Source: JAMQKA01 sp043951865 | GTDB lineage: Bacteria; Bacteroidota; Rhodothermia; Balneolales; Balneolaceae | Direction of reading: 5' to 3' | DNA: 64,000 nucleotides | NCBI RefSeq assembly: GCF_043951865.1 | Contig: NZ_JBINJF010000008.1 | Coordinates: forward strand, 62,001 to 126,000 | Notes under the pieces: generated by a model | What the model was told of the DNA's origin: nothing | Seen by the model: only the letters and a program-made list of their open reading frames with translations | Database searches by the model: none | Program-made: the position numbers and the translations under genes | Shown here: piece by piece, positions 51,142-60,389 of the stretch | How positions within the stretch are numbered: the stretch's first letter is position 1 | Layout: each line of letters begins with the position of its first letter

Positions 51142-52187
51142 AACAACTACTCAGGGTAGACCATTTGACCAAGGCCTTTGATGACAACGGGCCGGTGGTA
51201 GATTCGGTGACTTTCGAAGTCAGGGAAAATGAAATTTTTGCGCTGCTGGGCCCCAGTGGTTGTGGCAAAACCACCTGCCTGCGGCTTATTTCCGGGTTCG
51301 AACGCGCCGACGAGGGGGAAGTTTATGTAGAAGAAGAACTGCTCGAGTCCCCCGACCGGCACGTAGCCCCCCAGGACCGGGGCATTGGATTCGTATTCCA
51401 GGACTACGCCCTGTTCCCCCACCTTTCCGTGATCGACAATGTCGCATTCGGTCTTACCGATATTCCTAAACACAAACGGCATGTCTACGCTGAAGAGGTG
51501 CTTTGCCGGACAGGCATGGGCGACTATAAAGACCGAAACCCAAGCGAACTTTCGGGTGGGCAGCAGCAGCGGGTGGCCCTGGCCCGCGCCATCGCTCCCA
51601 AGCCCAAACTTGTATTGCTCGATGAACCATTTTCAAACCTCGATGCGGTTTTGAGGGAATCCACCCGCAAGGAGGTGCGCAGCATCCTGAAAAAAGCCGG
51701 CATGAGTGCGCTGCTGGTTACCCACGACCAGGAGGAGGCCCTCTCCTTTGCCGACCGCATTGCAGTGATGAACGATGGGCGGATCGAACAAGTCGGCACC
51801 CCGGAAGAGGTCTACTACAAGCCGAAAACCAAGTTTGTAGCCCAGTTTTTGGGGCGCACCAACCTGTTCCGTGTGGAGGCCGCGGGAGAGGAAGAAGTGA
51901 TGACTGAACTTGGCAAACTGCATCTCAACTGCTGTGCCCGGGGGCGCGTGCTCTGCTCAATACGTCCCGAACACCTTACGCTGGAAAAGCCAAACGGCGC
52001 TGAACTCGATTCAGGCGTGGGCACGGTCGTCAACCGGGAATTCAAGGGCCACGACATCACCTACCATGTCATGTTGAACGGGGAGCGATACCTGGTTCAC
52101 ACCGATAACCGGCTGCTGTTCGATCCCGAAGACAAGGTTGTCATCAAGCCCCTGGAATCAGCGGTGGTATTGCAGGAAGATCAGTGA
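51138..52187 (+). CDS. Fe(3+)-type ABC transporter ATP-binding protein (FbpC-like)
   Basis: This is a ~349-aa ATPase. ATG 51138 overlaps the permease stop as ATGA, the classic coupled junction; ATG 51126 is an alternative. Walker A is GPSGCGKTTCL, the Q-loop FVFQDYALFPHL, the signature LSGGQQQRVALARA, Walker B LVLLDEPFSNLD and the H-loop LLVTHDQEEAL. A C-terminal regulatory TOBE-like domain (about 240-349) fits the FbpC/PotA branch. It powers the permease encoded just before it. The metal palindrome upstream of the operon supports iron or manganese uptake. Confidence 0.93.
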   Translation: MKQLLRVDHLTKAFDDNGPVVDSVTFEVRENEIFALLGPSGCGKTTCLRLISGFERADEGEVYVEEELLESPDRHVAPQDRGIGFVFQDYALFPHLSVIDNVAFGLTDIPKHKRHVYAEEVLCRTGMGDYKDRNPSELSGGQQQRVALARAIAPKPKLVLLDEPFSNLDAVLRESTRKEVRSILKKAGMSALLVTHDQEEALSFADRIAVMNDGRIEQVGTPEEVYYKPKTKFVAQFLGRTNLFRVEAAGEEEVMTELGKLHLNCCARGRVLCSIRPEHLTLEKPNGAELDSGVGTVVNREFKGHDITYHVMLNGERYLVHTDNRLLFDPEDKVVIKPLESAVVLQEDQ

Positions 52188-52290
52188 GTGGCATCGCGCT
52201 GTTTTAGCGGCGGTTCTTTAAACCGGGACAGCCATTCCCCTGAAAATTGCGTGGAATTCCAATTTACGGAAATACAACAAACAGCATATT

Positions 52291-52569
52291 ATGACTTTTT
52301 CCGGCTTTCTCATTCTACTGGTAATCGCCGCTATCTGCGGGGCTCTAGGTCAAAGTATAGCCGGTTATTCAATGGGAGGCTGCCTGGTATCTGCAGCAGT
52401 GGGTTTTATCGGGGCCCTAATCGGCAAATGGATGGCTGCCGAGCTCGGACTAACGTACCTCCTTCCCATAAATATCGACGGGGAAACCTTTCCCATCGTT
52501 TGGTCCATACTCGGCTCTGCTCTCTTCAGCGTAGTCATCGGCTTGTTGAGCCGCGGTCGAAAACGATGA
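52291..52569 (+). CDS. GlsB/YeaQ/YmgE-family stress-response membrane protein
   Basis: This 92-aa protein has three hydrophobic segments (about 4-22, 26-50 and 68-85) rich in Gly and Ala: GFLILLVIAAICGALGQSI, GCLVSAAVGFIGALIG and IVWSILGSALFSVVIGLL. The small size and C-terminal Arg-rich end (SRGRKR) match the transglycosylase-associated/YeaQ family. Members are induced by stress in other bacteria; the mechanism is unknown. It is a separate small gene 103 bp after the ABC operon. Confidence 0.82.
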   Translation: MTFSGFLILLVIAAICGALGQSIAGYSMGGCLVSAAVGFIGALIGKWMAAELGLTYLLPINIDGETFPIVWSILGSALFSVVIGLLSRGRKR

Positions 52570-52731
52570 CATCACCAGCAACCGCCGGATTCAGTTTCAG
52601 TCGATGTTACCCTTTCATCCCTTGGAATGGGAGGGCACCATAGCCGGACAAGCTTTTCCGGGTCCGGTGTTGAATTAACATTACCCGGAAAGCATCGATA
52701 TATTCAAGCCGAAAGCTAACGAAAACACTGC

Positions 52732-53499
52732 ATGGACCGGTCAGAACTTACGTTGTGGAACATTATCAGGAGCCTGTTCGGGATTACCGTTTTCTTCCTT
52801 GTCTTTCTCATGGCAACGCCGGTTATTGCCCTCTTGCTGATCGTTTCTGTCGGGAAACTCACCAATTTTCTGATGGAAAAAATTGGACCCCTGATGATGA
52901 AACCGGTATTTGCCGCCTCCGGCATCCGGTTCAATATTCAACAGCATGGAGAGCCGGTTAACAGGCCTGCTGTTTACCTGGTAAACCACAGCTCCACGGT
53001 AGACCTGCTGACGATTATTGCACTGGGACTTCCCCGTATTCGGTTTGTGGCCAAATGGGAGCTGCAGTACAATCCACTTTTCTTTATCGTGGGGCGACTG
53101 ACCGGACAAGTATTTATCAAGCGGCAGGACCGCAAACAGGCGATATCCACCCTGCAAAAATCCTATCGGAGAATCAGGGAACAACGGCTCTCCATATTAC
53201 TGGCCCCCGAAGGCTCCAGAAAACATCCCGGGATTATCGGTCCTTTTAAAAAAGGGCCCTTTCATATGGCGGTAGACCTGGACTACCCGATTGTACCAAT
53301 CTATTTTGAAGGAAACCGGGAACTCAGTGCCGGCAGCTCACTGCTTACCAGGCCTGGAGAGGCCACCGCTCATATTCATCCCCCCATTGATACAACCGAT
53401 TGGGAAAAAGAGACCCTGGAACAGCACATCATCGAGATACGCCGAAAATACCTGGCGTGGGCAGGGGTGGAGACAGACGAAGTGGACCCGGTCGCATGA
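52732..53499 (+). CDS. plsC: 1-acyl-sn-glycerol-3-phosphate acyltransferase
   Basis: This 255-aa membrane-associated enzyme acylates lysophosphatidic acid to phosphatidic acid. An N-terminal hydrophobic segment (about 13-41) anchors it. The catalytic HX4D motif appears as NHSSTVD, followed by KRQDRK and the acyl-acceptor motif APEGSRKHPG (the EGTR-type block), then VPIYFEG. The length matches PlsC. It is followed after 34 bp by a CYTH-domain gene that could be co-transcribed. Confidence 0.93.
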   Translation: MDRSELTLWNIIRSLFGITVFFLVFLMATPVIALLLIVSVGKLTNFLMEKIGPLMMKPVFAASGIRFNIQQHGEPVNRPAVYLVNHSSTVDLLTIIALGLPRIRFVAKWELQYNPLFFIVGRLTGQVFIKRQDRKQAISTLQKSYRRIREQRLSILLAPEGSRKHPGIIGPFKKGPFHMAVDLDYPIVPIYFEGNRELSAGSSLLTRPGEATAHIHPPIDTTDWEKETLEQHIIEIRRKYLAWAGVETDEVDPVA

Positions 53500-53533
53500 G
53501 CACAGTCAGAACCTACATGCAAATTAGTTTTTT

Positions 53534-54046
53534 ATGGATATCCTGAATGTTGAAATCAAAGCGCGGTGCCGCAATCCCGACCGCATACGGTCGCTCCTTG
53601 AGGAACGGGGAGCCGATTTCAAGGGAACGGACCACCAGGTCGACACCTACTTTAAAGTCCCCGGCGGACGGTTAAAGCTTCGGGAGGGGACCATCGAAAA
53701 TAACCTCATTTTCTACGCGCGGGCGGATACCCCGGATCCAACGTCTTCAACCATCAAACTGGTGCCCTTTGAACACTCTGAAGAGATAAAATCCCTGTTG
53801 ACGGCAGCCCTCGACCTGAAGGTAATCGTCTACAAACAGCGTGAAATCTACTTTGTCGACAACGTAAAATTTCATATTGACAAGGTTCGCGGGTTGGGTA
53901 CCTTTGTAGAGATTGAAGCGATCGACCGAAATGGAAATATCGGGGAACTGACGCTTCGCCAACAATGTAACTTTTACCGTAAGCTGTTCAATATTTCGGA
54001 CGATGACCTGGTGAGTACCTCCTATTCTGACATGCTGACGGAATAG
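53534..54046 (+). CDS. CYTH-domain protein (class IV adenylate cyclase/triphosphatase-like)
   Basis: This 170-aa protein has a triphosphate tunnel metalloenzyme fold. The N-terminal signature is an ExExK-like block (NVEIKARC), followed by DTYFKVPGGRLKLREG, KQREIYF, VKFHIDKVRGLGTFVEIEA and the terminal SYSDML. Members act as class IV adenylate cyclases, thiamine triphosphatases or inorganic triphosphatases. The FVEIEA block is typical of the cyclase/ThTPase branch. Activity cannot be assigned from sequence alone. Confidence 0.88.
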   Translation: MDILNVEIKARCRNPDRIRSLLEERGADFKGTDHQVDTYFKVPGGRLKLREGTIENNLIFYARADTPDPTSSTIKLVPFEHSEEIKSLLTAALDLKVIVYKQREIYFVDNVKFHIDKVRGLGTFVEIEAIDRNGNIGELTLRQQCNFYRKLFNISDDDLVSTSYSDMLTE

Positions 54047-54505
54047 CGGGTGGAGGGCGAGAGCATATAGCCCGCTAAATATTTTTTAACGCGCATTTCA
54101 CGATTATTTATGCAATAATACTTTCACTGCATGTATCACAATAGTTTGCAGAGGGCTTTGCAATTTTGTGATCCACATTAATCAACAGCGTGTGCAAGAC
54201 TGCAATATTGTCCCGCCTGCTTCGCCAAAGGGCAAACCAATTTTTCCGTAAAAAAGCAGGCTAACGGCATTTTTATAATTACATCTATTTATTTAATGTA
54301 AAGTGGACAAAAACCCGGTATATGGAATGAATCCACATTCCTCACACAAGCATGGTTGTACCATTGAAAGAATGGAGTTCGTCATGAACGACGCGCCGGG
54401 CAGGTGGGCACCCAAAAAATTTTAGGTCCGGGACCATTCCGGGAAAAAGAGACTGGAAGCCAGAGACAAGTGAACAAAAACAGAAGTTTTAATAAACCAG
54501 GGAAC
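54047..54505. other. 459-bp gap with one inverted repeat
   Basis: GCCTGCTT (54215-54222) and AAGCAGGC (54254-54261) are perfectly complementary across 31 bp; no T-run follows. The remainder is the AT-rich leader of glpK. The frame upstream of glpK ATG stays open back to 54404 but looks non-coding. Confidence 0.4.
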
Positions 54506-56005
54506 ATGAGTAACCAACAATACATACTTGCATTCGACCAGGGAACCACCAGCTCACGCGCTATCCTATTTGACAACAAGGGCCGTATTGTATCGGTAGC
54601 CCAAAAAGAATTTGAACAATATTTTCCCCACCCGGGATGGGTCGAACACGATCCCAACGAAATCTGGTCCTCACAGGTATCGGTAGCTGCCGAAGTTCTA
54701 TCAAAAGCTGGCGTCAAGGCCCGCGACATCGCGGCCATCGGCATTACAAACCAGCGGGAGACGACCGTCGTATGGGATCGAAAAACCGGGGAACCGGCCT
54801 ACAACGCGATCGTCTGGCAAGACCGGCGCACCGCATCCCTGACCGACCAGCTCGAGGAGGAGGGACTCGGCGACCTGTTCCAGCGAAAAACGGGTCTCGT
54901 ACTCGATCCCTACTTTTCGGGCACCAAAATAAAGTGGATACTGGATCACGCAGAAGACGCCCGCCGGAAAGCGGAGAAGGGAGACCTGTTGTTCGGGACC
55001 ATCGACTCCTGGCTGATATGGAACATGACCAACGGAAAGACGCACATCACGGATGTTACCAATGCCAGCCGTACGCTGCTATACAACATTCATGAGCTGG
55101 AATGGGATGCTGAGCTGCTGGAAATTCTTGACATCCCGGAAAGCATGCTCCCCGATGTAGCCTCGAGCAGCGAAGTGTATGCAAAAACTGCAGACGACAT
55201 GTTTGCCACCGAAATTCCCATAGCCGGTATTGCCGGAGATCAGCAGGCCGCCCTTTTCGGTCAAATTTGTACCCAAAAAGGCATGGCCAAAAACACCTAC
55301 GGGACCGGCTGCTTTATGCTTATGAATACCGGTTCCGAACCGATACGGTCGGAGAACAACTTATTGACCACCATAGCCTGGCAGCAAAATGGCAAGGTGG
55401 AATACGCCCTGGAAGGCAGCGTGTTCATCGGCGGGGCGGTGGTGCAGTGGCTCCGCGACGGCTTGAACCTGATAAAATCCTCCTCTGAGGTAGAATCCCT
55501 GGCCGCCCGGGTCAAAAGTACCGATGGAGTCTACCTGGTGCCGGCTTTTTCCGGGCTGGGAGCCCCCCACTGGGATCCCCACGCCCGGGGTACCATGACC
55601 GGGATTACCCGCGGAACCACTGCTGCTCATATAGCGCGCGCCGCCCTCGAGTCGATCGCGTATCAGTCCACCGACCTGCTCAAAGCCATGGAGTCCGATT
55701 CGGGGATCAACCTGAAAGAGTTGCGCGTGGATGGGGGCGCCTCGGTCAACAATCTGCTTATGCAGTTCCAGGCTGACCTGCTGCGGGTGCCCGTAATTCG
55801 TCCCGAAGTAACCGAAACCACCGCGCTCGGGGCGGCATACCTTGCCGGGCTCGCAGTCGGCTTCTGGGAAAGCCGGGAGGAAATTTCTCAACAATGGAAA
55901 ATCCAACGGCGATACGAGCCCAGGATGGAGCGTTCCAAAGTTGATGAGATGTACGCCGGGTGGCACCAGGCCGTAGAACGGGCCAAGGGATGGAAAAAAG
56001 ACTAA
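54506..56005 (+). CDS. glpK: Glycerol kinase
   Basis: ATG 54506, giving 499 residues, places the phosphate-1 motif AFDQGTTSSRAILFD at the N-terminus as in all GlpK proteins. The second FGGY blocks follow: GITNQRETTVVWD, VWQDRRT, GDQQAALFGQ, KNTYGTGCFML, and DGGASVNNLLMQFQADLL. It phosphorylates glycerol to glycerol-3-phosphate, which GlpD, encoded 61 bp downstream, oxidises. No glycerol facilitator gene is adjacent. Length is standard. Confidence 0.97.
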   Translation: MSNQQYILAFDQGTTSSRAILFDNKGRIVSVAQKEFEQYFPHPGWVEHDPNEIWSSQVSVAAEVLSKAGVKARDIAAIGITNQRETTVVWDRKTGEPAYNAIVWQDRRTASLTDQLEEEGLGDLFQRKTGLVLDPYFSGTKIKWILDHAEDARRKAEKGDLLFGTIDSWLIWNMTNGKTHITDVTNASRTLLYNIHELEWDAELLEILDIPESMLPDVASSSEVYAKTADDMFATEIPIAGIAGDQQAALFGQICTQKGMAKNTYGTGCFMLMNTGSEPIRSENNLLTTIAWQQNGKVEYALEGSVFIGGAVVQWLRDGLNLIKSSSEVESLAARVKSTDGVYLVPAFSGLGAPHWDPHARGTMTGITRGTTAAHIARAALESIAYQSTDLLKAMESDSGINLKELRVDGGASVNNLLMQFQADLLRVPVIRPEVTETTALGAAYLAGLAVGFWESREEISQQWKIQRRYEPRMERSKVDEMYAGWHQAVERAKGWKKD

Positions 56006-56066
56006 CATGGATTTGATGTCATTTTTTGTACATCCATTCTCTCGAATTTTAAAATTTTAGCTCATT

Positions 56067-57623
56067 ATGGACAGAAATAAACTGGTAGATCAGTTAAAAG
56101 AGGATCCCGACATATGGGATTTCATTATAATCGGCGGAGGCGCAACCGGCCTGGGGACGGCGGTGGAGGCGGCCTCACGCGGGTACCGAACACTGCTGCT
56201 GGAACAGCACGATTTTGCCAAGGGCACCTCCAGCCGAAGCACAAAATTGGTCCACGGCGGGGTACGCTATCTCCGGCAGGGCAATGTGGCACTGGTCCTG
56301 GAAGCCCTCCGGGAACGCGGCTTACTTCGCAAAAATGCGCCGCACCTGGTCAAAAACCAGTCGTTCATTGTACCCAATTACGACTGGTGGGAAGGCCCAT
56401 TTTATGGAATAGGCCTCAAAATTTATGACAAGCTGGCCGGCGACCTGGGGCTGGGTCCCTCGAAACACCTCTCCAAAGAAGAGACGCTGAAATACATTCC
56501 CACGCTGGAACCGGAAGATCTGAACGGCGGGGTTATCTACCATGATGCCCAGTTTGACGATTCCAGGCTGGCGATAAATCTTGTTCAGACCCTTTTTGAC
56601 CATGATGGCGTAGGCATCAACTATATGAAAGTTACCGGCCTGCTCAAGGCCAATGACCTGGTAACGGGCGTAAAAGTGGAGGACCAGGAGGAAGACCACG
56701 AATTTGAGATCCAGGGACGGGTAGTCGTCAACGCCACGGGTATTTTCACCGACAGCATCCGTAAAATGGACAATCCCGACAACAATCGGATTATCCAGCC
56801 CAGCCAGGGTGTCCACATTGTGCTGGACAAATCGTTCCAACCCGGCGAAAGTGCCATAATGGTTCCCAAAACCGATGACGGGCGCGTTCTTTTTGCGGTG
56901 CCGTGGCACAATCGCATTATTGTGGGAACCACCGATACCCCTATCGATGAACCGTCGTTGGAACCGCGGGCCCAGGAGGAGGAGATCAATTTCCTCCTCA
57001 CCCATGCGGCCCGCTATCTTACCAAAGACCCGGAACCGGAAGATGTGCTCAGCGTTTTTGCGGGTCTGCGGCCGCTGGTTTCGCGGGGCGGGAGCAAAGA
57101 TACGTCCTCGATATCCCGGGATCACACACTGCTGATCGACCCCTCAGGGCTGGTAACCATCACGGGAGGAAAGTGGACAACTTACCGCAAGATGGCCGAA
57201 GATACCGTAGATGAGGCAGCCCTGGTGGCAGGACTTGATGAGCGGAAATCCAATACGGAGAACCTCCGTCTGCACGGATGGCTTAAAAATTCCGAGGCCG
57301 CCGAGCCCTTTGAAATGTACGGTTCTGATGCCCTTTCACTCAAAAAAATTGCGCAGGACCATCCCGGCTGGGGCGAGCCGATCCATCCCAACCTGCCCTA
57401 TACCCCCGCCGAGGTGGTCTGGGCAGTACGCAGCGAAATGGCACGAACAGTAGAGGATGTACTGGCCCGCCGCACCCGGGCCCTGCTGCTGGACGCCCGC
57501 GCCAGTATAGAAATGGCCGAAACGGTAGCCGCCCTGATGGCGGATGAGCTCCAGACCGGTGAAGAGTGGAGACGGCAGCAGGTGCAGGAATATACTGAAC
57601 TGGCAAACGGGTATCTTCTTTAG
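56067..57623 (+). CDS. glpD: Aerobic glycerol-3-phosphate dehydrogenase
   Basis: This 518-aa FAD enzyme oxidises glycerol-3-phosphate to dihydroxyacetone phosphate and feeds electrons to quinones. The N-terminal dinucleotide motif IIGGGATGLGTAVEAASRGY is followed by STKLVHGGVRYLRQGN, the GlpD signature. The C-terminal domain (about 395-518) includes VWAVRSEMARTVEDVLARR, typical of GlpD. It probably sits at the membrane. It is transcribed with glpK, so the two form the glycerol catabolism operon. Confidence 0.97.
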   Translation: MDRNKLVDQLKEDPDIWDFIIIGGGATGLGTAVEAASRGYRTLLLEQHDFAKGTSSRSTKLVHGGVRYLRQGNVALVLEALRERGLLRKNAPHLVKNQSFIVPNYDWWEGPFYGIGLKIYDKLAGDLGLGPSKHLSKEETLKYIPTLEPEDLNGGVIYHDAQFDDSRLAINLVQTLFDHDGVGINYMKVTGLLKANDLVTGVKVEDQEEDHEFEIQGRVVVNATGIFTDSIRKMDNPDNNRIIQPSQGVHIVLDKSFQPGESAIMVPKTDDGRVLFAVPWHNRIIVGTTDTPIDEPSLEPRAQEEEINFLLTHAARYLTKDPEPEDVLSVFAGLRPLVSRGGSKDTSSISRDHTLLIDPSGLVTITGGKWTTYRKMAEDTVDEAALVAGLDERKSNTENLRLHGWLKNSEAAEPFEMYGSDALSLKKIAQDHPGWGEPIHPNLPYTPAEVVWAVRSEMARTVEDVLARRTRALLLDARASIEMAETVAALMADELQTGEEWRRQQVQEYTELANGYLL

Positions 57624-57820
57624 CAGATTTATCAGGACCCCCTGGAAAGACGACTCAAAAAACCGGTTTTTTTCCACTATTATTCATCTTCTTTCCCAAC
57701 TTCCCCGGGTGAACGCGCTGCGAACTCCCGCCGGGCAACAACATCACATTTGACAATCACGGGTGCGGTGCACATTGAGAACACAGGCACCTCTTATGTA
57801 ATAACAAGAATACACGGCCA

Positions 57821-60322
57821 ATGGCAAACAAACAGATAGAAGATCTGCAGGTAGCGGAGGATGCTCCCCGATATCCGGATGTGGCAACACGGCTCAGGCC
57901 CGGTACCATCGTTTCAGTTCAGCAGGATGAACATACAGTAACACTAACATCTGACAACAATATTGAGCTCAATATTACCATAGTGACTCCGGACATCCTT
58001 CAGCTGACCTATACCACGGAAGGGGACACCCGGAGCGACTTTTCTTACGCCCTTGATCCCCGATTTGATCCCCCGCCGGGGGAATATACGCTGGAGAACC
58101 AACCGGACCATATTGAAATAAGCACCTCTGCCGTCACCTGCCGGGTGTCCAAAGAGCAGATGCTGGTCCGTTTTTACAATGCAGAGGAGCATCTCCTCTG
58201 TGCGGATAACCGGGGCTACTACAAACGCGAAACCCTGATGAAGGGCACTACTGAAGTTTCCATTTCGCAGGAAGCCCCGGCGGGTGCCCGGTATTTCGGG
58301 CTGGGCGACAAGGCGATTAAACAGAATCTGCGGGGACGTTCATATGAAAACTGGAATACCGATGCCTATGGTTTTGAACGGGGGGATGACCCACTCTACC
58401 GATCCGTGCCCTTCTATATGGCGCTGCATGATGGTCGGGCTTACGGCATATTCCTGGACAATACCTACCGGTCGATCTTTGATTTTGACTCGCGCAAGGA
58501 CCGTACCCTCACTTTTGCTTCGGAAGGCGGAAAGATGAACTATTACTTCATCAACGGACCGGAACTGCGGTCTGTAGCCGAGCGCTATGCCCGGCTGACC
58601 GGAACCCCGGAACTGCCGCCCTTGTGGGGACTTGGTTACCACCAGTGCAGGTGGAGTTACTATCCCGAAAAAAAAGTGCGGGAGATTGCACGCACCTTTC
58701 GCGATCTTGAGATACCCTGCGATGCGATCTACCTGGATATCGACTATATGGATGAATACAAGGTATTTACCTGGAACAGAAATTATTTTCCCAATCCCAA
58801 ACAGCTGATCGCAGACCTGGGAGAGGAAGGATTCCAGACCATCGTGATGGTGGATCCCGGCATACGGGCAGAAAAGGGATATGAAGTGTACGAGGATGGG
58901 CGGACGAATGACGTATTTTGCAGGCGTCCCGACGGAGAACTGATGATCGGTCCTGTGTGGCCGCCCAAAACGGTATTCCCCGACTTCACCCACCCGAAAG
59001 TACGCGAATGGTGGGGCGACCTGTATGATGATTTTATCAAAAAACTGAACATCAGCGGAATCTGGAACGACATGAATGAGCCGGCCGTCTTTGAGGTACG
59101 GCGCAAAACGTTTCCGGACGATATCCGGCACCATTTTGACGGGCACCCGTGCAGCCACCGAAAGGCTCACAACATTTATGGCATGCAGATGGCCCGGGCC
59201 TCGCTGCAGGGCATAAAAAAACATGCACCTGCGAAACGGCCCTTCCTGCTGACGCGTGCCAACTTTGCGGGGGGGCAGCGCTATGCCGCACTATGGACCG
59301 GAGACAACATCGCCAGCTGGGATCACCTGCGGTTGGGGCACGAGCAGTGCCTCAGGCTGAGTGTCTCCGGCTATTCATTTTGCGGAACCGATATCGGGGG
59401 CTTTGTGGATCGGCCAAGTTCCGAGCTTTACACCCGCTGGCTGCAACTGGGCATCTTTCATCCGCTGTTCCGCACCCACAGCATGGGGTACCACCTTGAA
59501 GGAGCCGCCGCGGTTAACGAGGAGGAGGTGGAAGAAAAGAAAACCAAGGAAACGCTCGACCAGGAACCGTGGTCATTTGGCGAGAAAACCACCACTATTG
59601 CCCGGGAAATCATCGGCCTTCGGTATCGATTACTCTCCTACCTTTATACCGCTTTCCGCCAGTACGTTAAAAATGGGACGCCCATACTGCGTCCCCTGGC
59701 ATTTCACGATCAGTCAGATCCCCATACCCTGGATGCGGCGGATGAATTTATGTTTGGGGACCAGATCCTGGTGAGCCCGGTTCTTGAAAAAAACCGGAAA
59801 ACCAAGAGAATTTATCTCCCCGAGGGAGACTGGTACCACTTCTGGGATGATACGCGGTTGGCGGGACGACAAAAACACGACATCAACACGCCCCTGTCGA
59901 ACATTCCCTTTTTTATCAAAGCGGGAACCGTCTTGCCGATGCGGGAATTAATGCAGTACACCGGGGAAAAAGACCCCGAAAAGCTGGGATTACTGGTATA
60001 CCACGGGGATCAGCCGGCAGAGAGCCCGCTCTATGAAGATACCGGGCAGGGTTACGGGTATAAAAAGGGAGAATACCGCCACACGATATTTCGATTTGAG
60101 TCCAACAGCCAGGGCATCCGGCTGTCGGCAGGCAGTGAGGGTGCCTACAATCCATTGTACAATCATATCGAGGTGACCTTTATCGGGCTGCCGTTTAAGC
60201 CCGGCCATTGCAAAGCTGACGGAAAAGAGGTCGCGCCACGTGCTGTGAAACGGCACGGGAAAAGCGCATATACCGTAATATTAGACCCGGGCTTCGAGAA
60301 GTTGCAACTGTTCGCCGAATAG
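57821..60322 (+). CDS. Glycoside hydrolase family 31 alpha-glucosidase
   Basis: This 833-aa enzyme has an N-terminal beta-sandwich (about 35-260), the GH31 barrel, and C-terminal beta domains. The nucleophile Asp417 lies in GIWNDMNEPAVF and the acid/base Asp495 in LWTGDNIASW. The DUF4968/galactose-mutarotase-like front part shows ARYFGLGDKA. Substrate-pocket pattern YLDIDYMDEYKVFTW fits alpha-glucosidases. It has no signal peptide, so it is probably cytoplasmic. It lies 197 bp after glpD and may be independent. It would release glucose from maltose-type oligosaccharides. Confidence 0.94.
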   Translation: MANKQIEDLQVAEDAPRYPDVATRLRPGTIVSVQQDEHTVTLTSDNNIELNITIVTPDILQLTYTTEGDTRSDFSYALDPRFDPPPGEYTLENQPDHIEISTSAVTCRVSKEQMLVRFYNAEEHLLCADNRGYYKRETLMKGTTEVSISQEAPAGARYFGLGDKAIKQNLRGRSYENWNTDAYGFERGDDPLYRSVPFYMALHDGRAYGIFLDNTYRSIFDFDSRKDRTLTFASEGGKMNYYFINGPELRSVAERYARLTGTPELPPLWGLGYHQCRWSYYPEKKVREIARTFRDLEIPCDAIYLDIDYMDEYKVFTWNRNYFPNPKQLIADLGEEGFQTIVMVDPGIRAEKGYEVYEDGRTNDVFCRRPDGELMIGPVWPPKTVFPDFTHPKVREWWGDLYDDFIKKLNISGIWNDMNEPAVFEVRRKTFPDDIRHHFDGHPCSHRKAHNIYGMQMARASLQGIKKHAPAKRPFLLTRANFAGGQRYAALWTGDNIASWDHLRLGHEQCLRLSVSGYSFCGTDIGGFVDRPSSELYTRWLQLGIFHPLFRTHSMGYHLEGAAAVNEEEVEEKKTKETLDQEPWSFGEKTTTIAREIIGLRYRLLSYLYTAFRQYVKNGTPILRPLAFHDQSDPHTLDAADEFMFGDQILVSPVLEKNRKTKRIYLPEGDWYHFWDDTRLAGRQKHDINTPLSNIPFFIKAGTVLPMRELMQYTGEKDPEKLGLLVYHGDQPAESPLYEDTGQGYGYKKGEYRHTIFRFESNSQGIRLSAGSEGAYNPLYNHIEVTFIGLPFKPGHCKADGKEVAPRAVKRHGKSAYTVILDPGFEKLQLFAE

Positions 60323-60330
60323 ACTGGATA

Positions 60331-60363
60331 TAAAAAAGCCTCATGACGTGTTGCCATGAGGCT
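60331..60363 (-). terminator. Terminator of the DEAD-box helicase gene (convergent with GH31)
   Basis: AGCCTCATG (60337-60345) and CATGAGGCT (60355-60363) form the stem; on the minus strand TTTTTTA follows. It lies between two convergent genes. Confidence 0.85.
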
Positions 60364-60389
60364 GAAATACAAACAATAATAATACCGAA

